A DNA stretch of 64,000 nt from Ganoderma boninense (GCA_002900995.3 CM035306.1:2170001-2234000), one strand, 5' to 3'. Shown: positions 50,189 to 63,089, counted from the stretch's first letter. The notes: generated from the letters alone by a model not told the origin. A program made the numbers and translations.

Positions 50189-52891
50189 ATGACAACAATG
50201 ACAGAAGCATTCGACACTCATATGACCGACCCTGGCGATATCGACATCTCAATGTACACTGGGACGGCGGCGACAGACTCCTGGCTCCCTGTCGAGGCAA
50301 GTATGAGCGACGATGCTTATGCGGCAGACGCTGCTACATTCCACTACGATCAGGGTGGCATCGAGGTCGAGATGGGCGACGATGACGAGCCTATCACCGA
50401 GTACGAAATGGCCGACGAAGGCGAGGTCTTCCACGGCATCGAGATTCAAGATGTCGAGGTCTACGACATCTCGCAGGTCCCTTCTCCTCTCCCTGTGGAC
50501 GACCACGACATCATCGTTACCTCTCAATCGCATGTAGACGATCCAGAAGTCATGCATATCCCATCCTCGGAAGGTCCTGCACCAGAACCAACGCTGGAAC
50601 TCCATCCCGCCGCCCCGGAAGTGCCCATTGTACCGGAAGTCATCACTGTGGGCGATTCTGTAGTCCCTGGACATATTACTGACTCCTCCGCCGTTGTGAA
50701 TTACGACCCCAACCCAACCTCCACAACAGAGAGTCACTTGCCCGAGGTCGTATTGGCTCCCCTCGACGGTGGCGTTCCTGGGGACGAGCCTGGTTCGACT
50801 TCTGGTCATTTTAAGCTCGTGGAAGCGACAGTCCAGGAAGATATATCCGGTGGACGGACAGTCGAGTCCAACCTCCAGTACGATTCTGTCGCACCTCTGG
50901 AGTTCGCCCAACACGACAACTACACGACACAGGATCTCGTTAGGGCAGATGATCATCTTCACGCAGACATCCTCGACGAATCGACCGCACCGGTGGGCCA
51001 AGATGAAAACGATCCCCATGAGATCTCGGATGGTGTTTACATCGATCCACCTCCCGCCGTGCTTTTGTCCCTGCCTCCGTCTGCGGAGTTCCGAGAATGC
51101 TGTCTCTTCAACTTGCCCTCGTCGAGCACACGGCAGAGTCCCTCTAGCAGCGCTCAACCGGACACAGGAGATTCGCCTCGTCTTCTGCTACAAGAACGGC
51201 CTACCCTGTACTACGAGCCACTTTCTGCAGTGTTCTCGGCTCTCCGCCAGGAAGAAGGCATAAGGAGAATGCATGGCTTCGCCGAGGCTGAGTTGGTTCT
51301 AGACGCCTATGATCTTCAGCTTTCAATACCTGAGGTATGTTTCTCAGTGTGCATACCCTTCACCGCATGTGATATGCTGATCGATTGGCAGGACAATATT
51401 TACACTCACGAAGTCACCTTGCATGAATTGAACGTCATTCACGACGGATCTGATCTGGGAGGGCCTCTCAGATTACGCCTTAAGGTCTTCACCCCCCGCT
51501 TTGTGGCCCGTTACAATATGCTTCGCGACCAGATATCTCGTCTGAACTTCGCTGAAGACGGAGAAAGGCATGCCGACGTTGCTCCACCGGAACTCTATGA
51601 AACAGGTAGGCTTGATCGGGTCTTTCTGCGTCATGTCTGCTTATATACTTTGGTAGAACGTGAGGATCACGATGCGCACCAGGCTGATGAAGGCGGGGAA
51701 CAAGATAACTACGAAGATGATGTTGCTCAAGCACTACGCCTCCAGCTCCTCGGGGAAGATACTGATGCTAGAGTGCCGGAGGTGGTTGAAGCTCCCCCAG
51801 TAGCTGACGTCGCAGAAGGTCAAGCGGAAGGGGAGGCACATGAAGAAATCAATGAGGAGGGGAGCGAGAGATTGTCAGGTGGAAGCCACGTGAGAAGTGG
51901 TGGAGGCGTGGTCACAGGTGTGGACCCCGCATTCCAAGCAGCACAGCTGGAAGCTGCAGAAGAAGAGGTTGCAGAAGAAGACGCAGATGCGGATGGGGAA
52001 TATGATGAGAGCGAGACCTTCGACGCTGACGAAGTCCACGAACGCGCGACAGTCGAGGAAGGCGGCGACTACACTGAGCACGCCGAATTTCCTGACGACG
52101 AGGACGAGTTTGGCGAGGACCTTCCGGAGGACGTGGGCGGCGAGACGAAAGATGCTGCCTATCCTCATATTGGAGCCGCCGACGATACGCCGGAACTTCC
52201 TCAGGATGAGAACGACTTTGAGCGCGAGGTTCCCGTCGGTGTAGTTGGACGACATGAAGGTCCGTTAGGAGCAGTGACGTCTCTTTGATCCATGACTAAC
52301 TCATGTTGCAGAGCAACAATTCGACGATACCGGTTTGCGTACCAATCCTTATACTGATGCGTACGCGCAATCCAACAGTGTTGAAGGTATGCTTTTCACG
52401 TCTGCGTCCGAGACTGTGCTAACGACTTTGCCAGCTTCCGAGACCGGTGTCGAGGATCCCCTTCGCCCGACGTCAGAAACGTTCACCGAGGAAGACGTAT
52501 TGAACAGTACGAGGCTTCATTCCGCTGTCCTGTGCGTATACTGACGTTATCTCAGATCTAGAGGCTGACAACGTCGGCCACGAAGAGACAACCACACTCA
52601 CGGGGGACGCGGAGGACAATGGATTCGGCGACAACTGGGATGAAGCTGACAATCACGAAAACGCAAATATTGGAGACCATGTAGACTCGTTGTCGCGCAA
52701 GAGCTCGACCACAACTCTTGCCAGCGGCAATTCCAAGCGTGCTTACGAGGAAGTTGATCTCGATGACTTCGACGACGATGACGACTTCTTCGACACCGTT
52801 CCCACTTCGCCTAGTGAAGCTCCTTTCATCCACCATCATATGCCTTGGCTGACACTGTGTTATAGGTGCGAAGAGGTTGCGAACGGAGTAG
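50189..52891 (+). CDS. Acidic protein of unknown function, nuclear-like C-terminus
   Basis: Six to eight exons. The start at 50189 (MTTMTEAFDTHMTDPGDIDI) is preferred to the open frame upstream because a CT-rich leader precedes it. The first ~300 residues are acidic and low in complexity. A more globular middle part follows: PRLLLQERPTLYYEPLSAVF, SALRQEEGIRRMHGFAEAEL, then across an intron NIYTHEVTLHELNVIHDGSD and LGGPLRLRLKVFTPRFVARY. After it come very acidic repeats rich in Glu, Asp and Ala, then VDSLSRKSSTTTLAS, KRAYEEVDLDDFDDDDDFFD and, in a last exon ending at 52891, SAKRLRTE. I do not recognise the family. The middle block of about 110 residues is the part to search with. An acidic body with a basic tip suggests a nuclear or histone-binding role, which is inference. 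Confidence 0.68.
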
Positions 52892-53996
52892 CCGTGTTCC
52901 TGCCAATCGGGAGGGATTCGCTGTCGCAGCTTGTCCGGCGGTTTCGTCGGTTCGACTCTTCATGGACGACGGCACAGATTATCGTTGGATTGTCTGTGCG
53001 CGTTTTGCGATGGGTGTCCCTGGGTCGATGTCGTCTACCCCGGCCGTCTTTGTCCATTTCGACTTCTGCAGGACCAAACGTCTGAAAGAACAAGATCGCA
53101 ACGGTAACCTTTCGAGCTCGAGCCTGGGTCCTACAGTCCTGTTTTCTTTCTCTTGCTGTTTGTTCTATGCTAACTTTCGCAGTTCCTCAATTACATCGCG
53201 GTCTTCACCGATTTTCAAGAAGCAAGCCCAGGAGAAGGAAGTGGGACTATGGTGATTGATTGGTCCTGACGCTGCAATTGGTTGCCGGTTGCATTAATTG
53301 TGTTGTCTGACGCTCTCGGCTGACGTTTACAAGAGCTCGTAGCATCACCATCGTGGTCATTGTATTTCCTTTGCTCTACCTTAATCAACCATACATTATG
53401 ACGGCCGAAGATGTGGACCGCACATTGCCTTTTCAGGTCAATAACACATGCCATTTATGTAAGAAACGGTTTGAACACAGTCTTCTGTTAAGCCCGCCGT
53501 CATGTATACTTCCATAACCATGACGGGCCTCAGTTGTATAGATTGGGAAGAGATGTTGGGAAGGCTTGCAATCTGGGCCGCAAAACCTCAAACCATACGA
53601 AGTAGTTGAGGCGGAGTTGAATCAATATTAGTATCCGCGAGGGACAGACAAGAATCGTTTCCGGTGCCCAAGCGAGCGCAGGACTGTCGACGACGCATGG
53701 TAATGTACAAGACGGCGGATGATTGTAGTTGAAAAGCCAAATCTTAGCCTACCAAACACTCACACAACACATGAAGCTGACCACCTAAAGTGGCTTCAAT
53801 ATCCCCTCGGATAACACTCCGAGCGGACCCGACCGTCCGAAGCAGCAAAGCCAACTCTTCCCATATTCCATCGTTCTACAAGGACAGCGGTGGCACATAT
53901 GTATAGACCATCATCTTCACCCTTATGGAGTGGTGCGACGATCAGGGTCTTCAAACCTTGAATGTCAGCCCAAACCCGACACGAGGAACCCCAAAC
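52892..53996. other. Convergent 3' flanks, no gene seen
   Basis: 1.1 kb between the stop of the acidic-protein gene and the stop of the minus-strand AMP-binding-like gene. No ORF has recognisable content. Confidence 0.45.
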
Positions 53997-56074
53997 TTAG
54001 GCCTTCCCAGAGGGCGAGACCTTGAAAGTGCCGTTCGCGGCGACCTTCGCGCGTTCGCCGGTCGTCCGCCAGCCCCGCGCTTCCTCTTCCTGTGCTTCTT
54101 CCTCCACAGAGAGGGGCCGGCCGACGCTCGGCCCCCGGACGCGCAGCGCGCCGACGGGGTCGCCCCCGGCCTCGACGGCTGAGTCATCTACGCCCGTGAG
54201 CTTCACCTCCACATTGACGGACGGCGGGCCGACGGGGGCGAGGTAGGTGAATGCATACGCATCGGACGCAGATGCGGAGGGTGCGGTCCCCGATGGAGGG
54301 AAGGTCTGCAGGTCGAGTGCGTGGGACGCGAATACGGGGCCTGCGATTAGCGGGTGGCAGTGGGCGTTAATCACCGGGATAGAGAGAGCAATGCGCGAAG
54401 GAGTCAGGTTCTGCGCCTCGAGCGGTCCTAGGGGGAAGAAACATAGATATGAATGGGCATGATTCGGTGCAGCGAGGGATGCTGAGCGGCGAATGCGTAC
54501 CTCCGCTGACGACGACAGCACGGATGGTGCCTGCGCCTTTGCCCATCACCTTCATGCGCGCGCTGTCGAAGACCAGGCGGTCCCAGAGGCTCTGCTTGGT
54601 GATGAAGCCCTCGAGGACGCCTGCGAGCTTGTGGCGCCAGGCAAAGTTAAACAAGACCCAGGAGGAGTTGGATGCCTCTTGCGAGATAGCATCGGTTAGG
54701 CTGTTGAGATGGTCTGGACGCACGAAAAGCAGTGTAGGAGACGAGACGCTGTAGCCTCCGGAGGTGCGCAGGTCCTTCATTCCAGTGAGGGCGGAGCCTG
54801 AGGGGACGAGTCATGTGAGCCTGCGTGCACTGGCAAATCAAGACGACTAACATACCTTCCGATTTGATGAGTTTCGTACTGTCAACGGTTGCAAAGCCGG
54901 TACCCTCAAACAGCGCAGTGTACGCCACTGCCCGGCCATACGGGGTGCTGAGAGGGAACGCAGACAAGATGGTATCCAAAGGAGACAGCGCACTCGAAGG
55001 TGGCAACAGAGCCCTAGTCGCAGCCACTCCAGCGGTCAGATTTTGGTGAGTCAGTTGCACCCCCTCAAGATCGCCGGTTGGTGTCTGGAAGAAGGAAACA
55101 GTGTAGACATCGTTGGGATCTAACTGCGGAGTCAGGGAACATCGACGATTGTGGCTGAGGTGGAAGACGAACCTGGTATAGGGAGAGCGGCCTTCGCCGC
55201 TACTGCACCGTCGGCCTCGATGTCATCCCACATGAGGATCTTGACATGATCCACTTTGGGGAGCCTGATACCGCTGATATCCCCGGTTACAACGATCGTA
55301 TGGTGTTCGCTCTCGTGGGCATCGTAGATAAGCTCCAGGACATGCTGAAGAAGCTCAGCATTGGTGATAATAACCGAAGGGGGATGACTCTCAATAACAG
55401 GAGAAATCAAGGAAGCCGAAGTGACAGTAAACGAAGGCACCGAAAGAGCAGACAGCGCGAGATCTGCGATGAGAAATTCTGACGAACGCGGAGAGGTCAG
55501 AAAAGTGGACCATAGTAACATTGTGGCACGCACCGATGCCATCGTTGAGGAGAAGCAACACATTGGACTCCTGAGGAACAAGGCCAACAGCACGTGTAAG
55601 GCCTGCACCGACGTTGGCAATACGTTCTCGTAACCGCGGGTTCGTGATCTAGTGAAAGGGCGGTGATGGAATCATAGCGAATGGAATGCGAACAGCTCGA
55701 CGACCCACCTTGGTAGACCACAGCGTTCGCGGTGCATCAGCATCGGGTTTTACGAGATCCAAGACCACTTGTTGGTCCTTATTAGGGCGCAATGGGAACT
55801 GGGGCAGACGTCAGGCGACTGATGCGGGCCCGGGGAATGGAGGGCTGGGACTTACGCGTCCAAGCATGCCAGTTCCATAGTTGCGATAGACGGCGCTCTC
55901 TGAGGGGTTCCTAACGCGAGCAACATCACTTTGGCGACCGAGAAGGATCGGGTGGACCAGTGCTTGTGGTTTGTAGAGATTGTGGAGGAGGAAGAGACCA
56001 GCCGCGACAAGCGCCAGAATGATGGTGAGGTCGTCGGTGACGAGATAGTCAGAGACTGCCACGATGGGCGACAT
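53997..56074 (-). CDS. Acyl-CoA synthetase-like protein with degenerate active-site motifs
   Basis: Exons join to about 600 aa. An N-terminal membrane anchor (LTIILALVAAGLFLLHNLY) precedes a typical long-chain acyl-CoA synthetase opening: SESAVYRNYGTGMLGRFPLR, ITNPRLRERIANVGAGLTRA, LVPQESNVLLLLNDGIEFLI and DLALSALSVPSFTVT. At the P-loop, where active enzymes read YTSGTTGxPKG, this one has VSFFQTPTGDLEGVQLTH, so the invariant Lys is Glu. FNFAWRHKLAGVLEGFITKQ and MGKGAGTIRAVVVSGG follow normally. The YGLTE motif is missing (the equivalent region reads INAHCHPLIAGPVFASHALD), and the WxxTGD motif is GWRTTGERA. The C-terminal catalytic subdomain is short. The fold is probably kept but adenylation is unlikely. 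Divergent from SPT16. Confidence 0.8.
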
Positions 56075-56653
56075 TGGTAGGCACACGCGAGTACAGCGCA
56101 GTCTCGAGCGACGTAGACGAGGTTACAGGCGTGGACGACGGAAGTAAGACGGTCAAGAGAAGCGGCGAAGGAAGTTGGAGCAGAGGGGTCGCTGCAGGCT
56201 ACGTATACGTATACAGCTGGGATAGACGCTTGAGGATGTCATACGGCGCGCGTGGGTGGGGGACGAAGTTGCGCTTTGGTCAGCGGGCCTGCTTCTCCGA
56301 CACCCTAAGGGTGACCCTTGCCATCCTATCGTTCTCATCTGCACGGCGCGCACCATCCCAGTGCGAGATGTGGGTCGACTTATGCAGCGCTCTCTGGGGC
56401 TGTCGCCGTGCCAGTCTCGAGCCCGGCACAGGCTGCCCCCCTGCCACTCCGTTCAGCGCCGTACTCCGGACCGTCCGCTCCGGGACGCGTCGAGTCGCGA
56501 CGTGACCACAGGTAACAGTCACCCCCAATTCAAACTCCGACCCATCCTGCGTACGCGCCACAGCGGACGGTGGACGCGCTCTTCTTTGCGGTCCTCCTCA
56601 TCTCTCAACCACCACCACCCCCTCCGCTTCTCGCCCCAGTCACCCTTTCCGCC
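56075..56653. promoter_or_regulatory. Divergent promoter between the AMP-binding-like gene and SPT16
   Basis: A 579-bp GC-rich spacer between two divergent ATGs. A pyrimidine-rich leader at about 56580-56650 precedes SPT16. No TATA box is obvious, although an alternating tacgtatacgtatac string lies near 56200. Confidence 0.45.
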
Positions 56654-59600
56654 ATGTCCGGTGTCAAGCTTAATTCAACCCTCTTTTCAAAACGAGTGCG
56701 AAGCGTTTACAACTCCTGGAACGTGAGTAACTGCTCATCCATGCCTCCCACCCTCTCTCTCAATTGAACTTGATGTTCCACCTCGTTTAGCATGCACAGA
56801 AGGACGAGGAATACAGCTCGATATCCGAAGTTGGCGCGTTGCTACTCATGGCTGGTGATCCAATGGGGGAAGATGAGCCAATCCGGAAGGGAACTGCGTT
56901 CCAGGTGAGTTGGTATCTGGTATCATACTTGAGCTTTTCGGTACTGACGTGTCAATCCCCTAAGACATGGCTGCTCGGTTTCGAGTTCCCCTCAACGTTC
57001 TTACTCTTCCAAAAGAACCAACTTGCCATTCTCTGTTCAGCGTCAAAAGGTATGAACCGTATGCCCATACAGTCGTCGCCTGTCTCCTAACATCAACTTC
57101 GCATCCTAGCAAAAATCTTGTCCCAGCTCAAGAACGCCGACTCACCTGTCCCGATTGAATTCTTCGTCCAAGCAAAAGCCAAGGAACCCCCTACTGACGC
57201 GCTACCTCGCTTCTTCCAAGCTTATGCTGCCCATGATCGCGTCGCTTCGTTGACGAAGGAACACCATTCGGGCAAACTGGTGGACGACTGGAATAAGCTT
57301 ATGTCAGGCGCAGAGAAGAAACCACTCGTTGTTGATGTAGCTCCAGCGGTCGCATCCTTCCTGGCTGTCAAGGACGAGGAGGAACTAGTATGTCTGTTCG
57401 CTTATCCCCATCACCCTCTTTGTTGACTTCGAGGTAGAAATACCTTCGTACTGCAGCCAATCTTACTTCGGCACTGCTCGCACACTATGTTGCCCCCAAA
57501 CTCGAGACAATCCTAGACCGAGAGGCGAAGATCTCTCACGAGGCGTTCTCGACCCAGATCGAAGCTCGTATCGGTTATGGGGAGGGTGAAAAGGCGAAGG
57601 GCCCTGATACCAAGGTGTGGAGCAAGGGTCGCGGGCTCAACGACGTAAGTTGCCACCCTTCCTTCGCTCTCCGTAATTTGTCCTGAGGTGTATTCCTTCA
57701 TAGGTGGACTGGGGGTCCACAGAGTTCTGTTATCCACCTATCATCCAGTCTCAATCATCAAGCTCCGGCTATGATATCAGCCCCTCCGCTGAGTCCACTC
57801 AGGACGACATTTCACATAAGGGCGTACTCCTCATAGCTGTTGGCATGCGGTACAAAGGCTACTGCGCTAACCTCGGGCGCAGCTTCATTGTGGATCCTTC
57901 GAAGGTGAGTTCACTGAGCCATTGGGGCTAGGCACGTCAACTTACTCACCGTCAATGGTTAGGAGCAAGAAGCTGTCTATGCCCTCCTTGTTTCTTTACA
58001 AGCGGATCTACAGTCTCAACTCAAGGATGGCGCAATTGCGAGGGATGTCTACCAGCATGCATTAACATATGTCCGGGACCATAAGCCTGAGCTTGAATCC
58101 CATTTTGTCAAGAATATTGGACATGGGGTATGCTCATCACAACCAAGTTGGCCCAAATACTAACAGCTTTTGATACAGATGGGTATGGAGTTCCGAGATG
58201 CGTCTTATATCTTGTCTGCAAAGAGTAGCCGGAAGCTCCGTTCCGGCATGGTCTTCAATATTGTGCTTGGATTTACTGGGATCGAGGAGAGCGGCAAGAA
58301 GTGAGTAGTGATGTTTGGTATGTCTTGCATGTTTTTGCAGCATTCACATGTCTGCTTTTTTCAGGTATGCTTTGCAGCTGATCGACACTGTCGTCATCGG
58401 CGCAGACAAGGGTACTTGTCTGACAACTGGGCTGAAGACCGTGGAGGACGCCGTGTTCTTCCTCAACCAGGACGAAGCTGAGTCCTCGAAAGCTCCCGCC
58501 AAGAAGGCCCAAGCAGCCAAGAGTGGAGTGAATGGTAACGCGTCACCTTCGAAGAACAAGACCGCCGGTGGCAAGGTGCTTCGGAACAAGACTCGCAGTG
58601 CAGCGCAGGAGGAGCTTGTGCAGTCCATGGCAGCGAAGATTGCGGACCACCAGAAGGAATTGCATGCGAAGCTACACTCCGAAGGTCTTGCGAAGTTTTC
58701 AGAGAGCAGCGGAGGCACTGGTGGTAAAGAGGGGAAGGCCTGGAAGCGCTTCCAGAGCTACAAAGGCGAAGCTGCCCTCCCACGCGAAGTGGAGAGTCTC
58801 CGAGTACGTGAAGTTCACAATTGTCATGATTGCCCACCGTCGTTATCTCATCATGCGTATCCGTTTAGATCTATATCGACAGGAAGTCTCAGACGGTCAT
58901 CCTGCCCATTCACGGATATGCTGTACCATTCCACATCAATACGATCAAGAATGTGAGCAAGAATGAGGAGGCGGAGTTCACGCTTCTTCGTGTCAACTTC
59001 CAGACACCTGGCCAGCTTGCTGGGCGGAAGGAAGACACAGTAAGTACTATCAATATTTATCCTGACCTTTAACTGATCCCCTGGCGCTAGCCTTTTGAGG
59101 ACCCTGACGCCACATTCATCCGTTCGGTCACGTACCGGTCTACTGACGGGAGCCGCTTTGACACCATCTCGAAACAGATCACCGACCTGAAGAAGGAGGT
59201 GAACAAGCGCGAGCAGCAAAAGAAAGAGATGGCCGACGTCATCGAACAGGATACGCTGGTGGAGGTTAAAGGCCGACGTCCCACAAAACTGCCTGAAGTG
59301 TTTGTGCGTCCAGCGCTGGATGGGAAGCGACTCCCGGGTGAGGTGGAGATTCACCAGAATGGATTGCGCTACCAATCTCCTATGGGGTCGCAGAAAATCG
59401 GTGAGCGTCTTACCTTTACTATTTGTCATTCAGCTGTCGGTTTCTAATATACCATCCAAAGATATCTTGTTCTCGAACGTCAAACACCTCTTTTTCCAGC
59501 CCTGTGACCACGAGCTCCTCGTCATCATCCACATTCACCTCAAGGCACCCATCATGATTGGAAAGAAGAAGGCCCATGTGAGTTACCGGGTGGCGCAGCT

Positions 59601-60846
59601 TTGTTTTCGTTCTAATACCATGACGTAGGACGTTCAATTCTATCGGGAGGCCTCTGATGTACAATTCGACGAGACCGGTAACCGGAAGCGCAAGTACCGG
59701 TATGGTGATGAGGACGAACTCGAGCTCGAGCAACAGGAGAGGAAGCGACGCCAAATGCTGAACAAGGAATTCAAACTCTTTTCTGAGAAGATCGCGGAAG
59801 CTGCCTCCGCTTCGGTTCGTTGGTCTATGGCATTGCCTATCCATGCTGACACAGGATCTTTAGACCGGGGACGCGCTCGAGCCGGATATCCTTTCCGCGA
59901 GCTGTCGTTTGAGGGTGTACCGTTCCGGATGGCCGCCCGACTTCAGCCGACAACCGACTGCTTGGTCCAGCTTTCTGACCCACCTTTCCTTGTTGTCACC
60001 TTGTCAGACATTGAAATTGCGTCCCTCGAACGCGTCCAGTTTGGTCTCAAGCAGTTCGACATGGTTCTCATTTTCAAAGACTTCACCAAGGCACCGCTCC
60101 ACATCAATACTATTCCTAGTGCGCAGCTGGATGACGTGAAGAATTGGCTAGAGTAAGTGCCGAATCTGCTTCGAAATGTTCTCTTGGCAGTAACAAATCC
60201 TAAACAGTTCCGTTGATATCCCCTTGAGCGAAAGCCCGGTCAATTTGAATTGGGGTCCCATCATGAAGACAATCAACGACGACCATTATGCTTTCTTCCA
60301 ACACGGCGGTTGGAGCTTCCTGGGTGGTGCTGGAGGCGGAGAAGAGGTATGTAGTGTTATCCTGAATTCACTGTCCCAAAAGTCGCTGACGGGGGATCAG
60401 AGCGAATCAGAGCAGGAATCGGAATCCGAGTCCGAGTTCGAGGCGGAGTCTGATGCCATGGAGAGCTCATCCAGCAACGAAGCCGGTAGTGATTACTTCG
60501 ACGGCTCAGATGCAAGCGACGACGAAGGCAGCGGCTCTGACTTTGGATCCGACGAAAGCGAAGGTTCGTATCGCATTTACCAGCATGCCCGACTTTCCCG
60601 GTGTTGGAAATCCTCCTGACTCGTGTTCGCACACAGCTGACGACTGGGATGAGCTGGAGCGTAAGGCGGCGAAAGGTGGAGTCTATCGTCGCATCATTTG
60701 TAGTTATCTATCTGACCATCTTTGCAGATGACAAGAAGCGCACGGACACGGGGCGGGGACACGACTCTGATGACGACTCGGACCGCCCTCGGAAGAAGGC
60801 ACCAGCCAAAGCCAAGGGCAAGGGCAAGGCCAACGGGAAGCGGTAA
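56654..60846 (+). CDS. SPT16: FACT complex subunit SPT16
   Basis: Large subunit of the FACT histone chaperone, which removes and restores H2A-H2B ahead of and behind polymerases. About 1,030 aa in roughly 14 exons, from [20 protein letters not shown]. The N-terminal aminopeptidase-P-like domain ([77 protein letters not shown]) lacks the metal-ligand set of real peptidases, as expected. Next are the middle PH domains ([60 protein letters not shown]) and [20 protein letters not shown]. The acidic tail ([19 protein letters not shown] and more) ends in a Lys-rich patch ([17 protein letters not shown]), the usual H2A-H2B-binding tail. All exon joins keep frame, including the last one at about 60667/60727. 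Confidence 0.96.
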
Positions 60847-61713
60847 TCGTCGGGACACTCCTTTGTTTGTTGACTTGCTATCCAGATCTATGTGTATACT
60901 ACAGCCATCTCACAGCTTTCATTCAGTAATCGCAGTATGCGTCGTGCATGATTGGTTCCACCACGTCGTTGTTTTGCGCTATCAGGAACGGCATCAGCGA
61001 ACTGCTCCGCAGTCCGAACAGTGAGATTAAGTAGACGCATTGTACGAGCGCTGCGCGGAACTGCTTGCTCGCTCGTGTTCGCCGAAGTGACCCTGGACCC
61101 TAACAAAGTACATCAATCCCCTCTGGAATGCCGGGCATTCAAGGCTCTGCTTGTTTGGAGTGCGTGATCCTGCCAGTCGGAGTGACGTACCTGCGTGCTG
61201 ACCGTTCCACCGCTCCCAGGCGCCGGCGTACCGCCAAGCCGGGTCGGCTACAAACCAGTCCGACTGAAGCTCTGGACACGATGAAATCGGAAACAGTCAA
61301 AATACTTTGTGTGAACGGTGATGATTACTCGAGGACATTCCCCTGGCGCCAGGCAATTGCTAACTCACGACGGCTACATGAGTGGGTCTCAGCACCCGAG
61401 CTGACCAGGTGAGTCGTAACAGGATCCAAGTGTAGCTTGTGATGATGCATAGTGCGTTGAGGTCGTTTCCAGGCGATGCTCGGACATCGCTCTGTTCGGA
61501 GCAGGTGCACAACGAGATTGAAGAGGGACGGGATGCTGCGAAGATATAAGTATTCCCTTGTAGGTCGAAGCTGGCTGCAACATCTCCTCTCGACAATTCA
61601 GCCCCTTCCTCGACACCAAGAACGGCCACACGAACCCCGGCTTCAGGTACAGTTCCGTTCGTATTCAGACTGTGGATACAAGGCCTGACATGAGGACGCT
61701 GCAGACGTAAACC
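60847..61713. other. Intergenic, no gene recognised
   Basis: 870 bp after SPT16. The ORF at 61128-61412 ends in a segment (ETVKILCVNGDDYSRTFPWR) that might be a coding remnant, but there is no supporting structure. It may include an upstream exon of the gene starting at 61714. Confidence 0.35.
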
Positions 61714-62578
61714 ATGTCCTCTCACCGCTCTGCAGGCCACACCATATCAGGGCATGGTTACCAGCCTCAACAGGGTGCCAGCGACACCCCTGATATCCTT
61801 TGGACCCCGGAAAGATGCTTAGAGATGTATCAAACCGCGAACGAGCGGTACTGGGCCGACCACGGCCTTAGGATGAATCACTCTAGCACGCCCAGCTATT
61901 CGCTCCAGGAATCCACGTCGATGGCCGGGCAGTTCCAACGTGCCTCTGTGACTGGTTACTACCCAAACCCGGGGTCGGCTCAGATATATCGAGTCCTCCC
62001 ACAGGAGGATTACGTCGCGACGCGTCGTTACCAGCCACAAAACCCTATTATCTTCAGGGCTAGCCCTTCAGTGGGCTATGTGCGCTTGGCAGACTTCCAT
62101 CCATCGTATACGGCTGCCGTTATACCGCCGTTGGAGGGTGGCGAGGACACAGTGTTTTCGGAGGACAACCTCAGTCAGAAACAGTCTATCCGCCTGCATG
62201 TGCGTACTCTATGTTTCTATCCAACTATGCGTTACTCAAGGAACACTAGATCAATGGGTGCAGACCCTACGAGAAGCAGATCAACGTCCGGAACCCGTCA
62301 AACAACCTGAAGTCGATAACCAGGAGGAAGCTCGCCGAGAAAGTGGCCAAAGAGATCTGTGATGACTTCATGAGCGTAAGAGGTTCCCATCCACAGTCGA
62401 AGTCTTGCACTAGACACTGATGCAATTGAAATAGCGTTCGCAGACTATTATCGGCGACCCGTCGCTTGCACTGGGTCCAGGAGCGAAGGGCTTCGACAGG
62501 CTTGTGCTGATAGAACTGCGACACGTTTCGCGGTCTAGTTGGCAGCCTATTCTTGGTGTTCTCCCTCCCCACAACTAA
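61714..62578 (+). CDS. Lineage-specific protein of unknown function
   Basis: Three exons, 61714-62199, 62250-62375 and 62435-62578, join exactly to 251 aa. The N-terminal 150 residues are Tyr/Ser/Pro/Gln-rich (GHTISGHGYQPQQG, PDILWTPERCLEMYQTANER, YWADHGLRMNH). The compact C-terminal part reads LSQKQSIRLHINGCRPYEKQ, INVRNPSNNLKSITRRKLAE and KVAKEICDDFM, then GAKGFDRLVLIELRHVSRSS and WQPILGVLPPHN. The pattern of a short beta-strand, a Pro-Tyr/Trp-Gln-Ile core, a basic loop and a helix resembles a family that is expanded in Agaricomycete genomes and has no known function. That resemblance comes from memory and is unverified. More coding-like sequence occurs just downstream (62630-62890), so the gene may be longer. 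Confidence 0.6.
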
Positions 62579-63001
62579 CTCGGAGTGGACCCCATCGTGA
62601 CTATACGATAGATACCGCCTAATCTTGCAGAATATTGACCAGATATTGGGGTCGCCGCCCAGGGCGCACAATTGGCTACAATACGTTTCTCCTAAAGACC
62701 GGATTCCCTACACTCGTAGAGCAATTAGTACAGCTATTGATGTCGAATCCCGATTGGCGGGAACAATCAGTTTACAACATTGTTGTTTGACGGAGGGGAG
62801 TGTCGAATGGTGGACATCACTGGCAGACCCGGGGAGGACCTCGAGCTACGAGGCTACAGGCCATCCTACATCGCCGGGCGAAGTAAGTATTGGGTAACCT
62901 CCCATGTTCATCGGGAACGTGCGCCGCTGACGGTATTGTTCAGTTCCGTGAGAGACCGGGGGACGTTCCCCTCGCGAACAGCTTGCAGTGAAGTCCAAGA
63001 T
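62579..63001. other. Possible further exons, unresolved
   Basis: Two plus-strand stretches look partly coding: ILGSPPRAHNWLQYVSPKDR at 62638-62697 and, in a different frame, LLFDGGECRMVDITGRPGED near 62780-62840. They could be exons of the preceding gene or a decayed neighbour. I could not join them convincingly. Confidence 0.3.
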
Positions 63002-63089
63002 TAGGGGTGCTCAATTCTTGTCGCTCGCTCACTTCGTTGCGCGCTTAAAGGGCGCTTGTCTAGCAGGTTCAGGCTCCGACCACAGCCAC
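63002..63089 (+). repeat. Left terminal inverted repeat (88 bp)
   Basis: Left arm of the element, starting with TA and then GGGGTGCTC. It contains a region of alternating cgctcgctcacttcgttgcg-type sequence and matches 63448-63535 in reverse complement without a mismatch. Confidence 0.95.
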
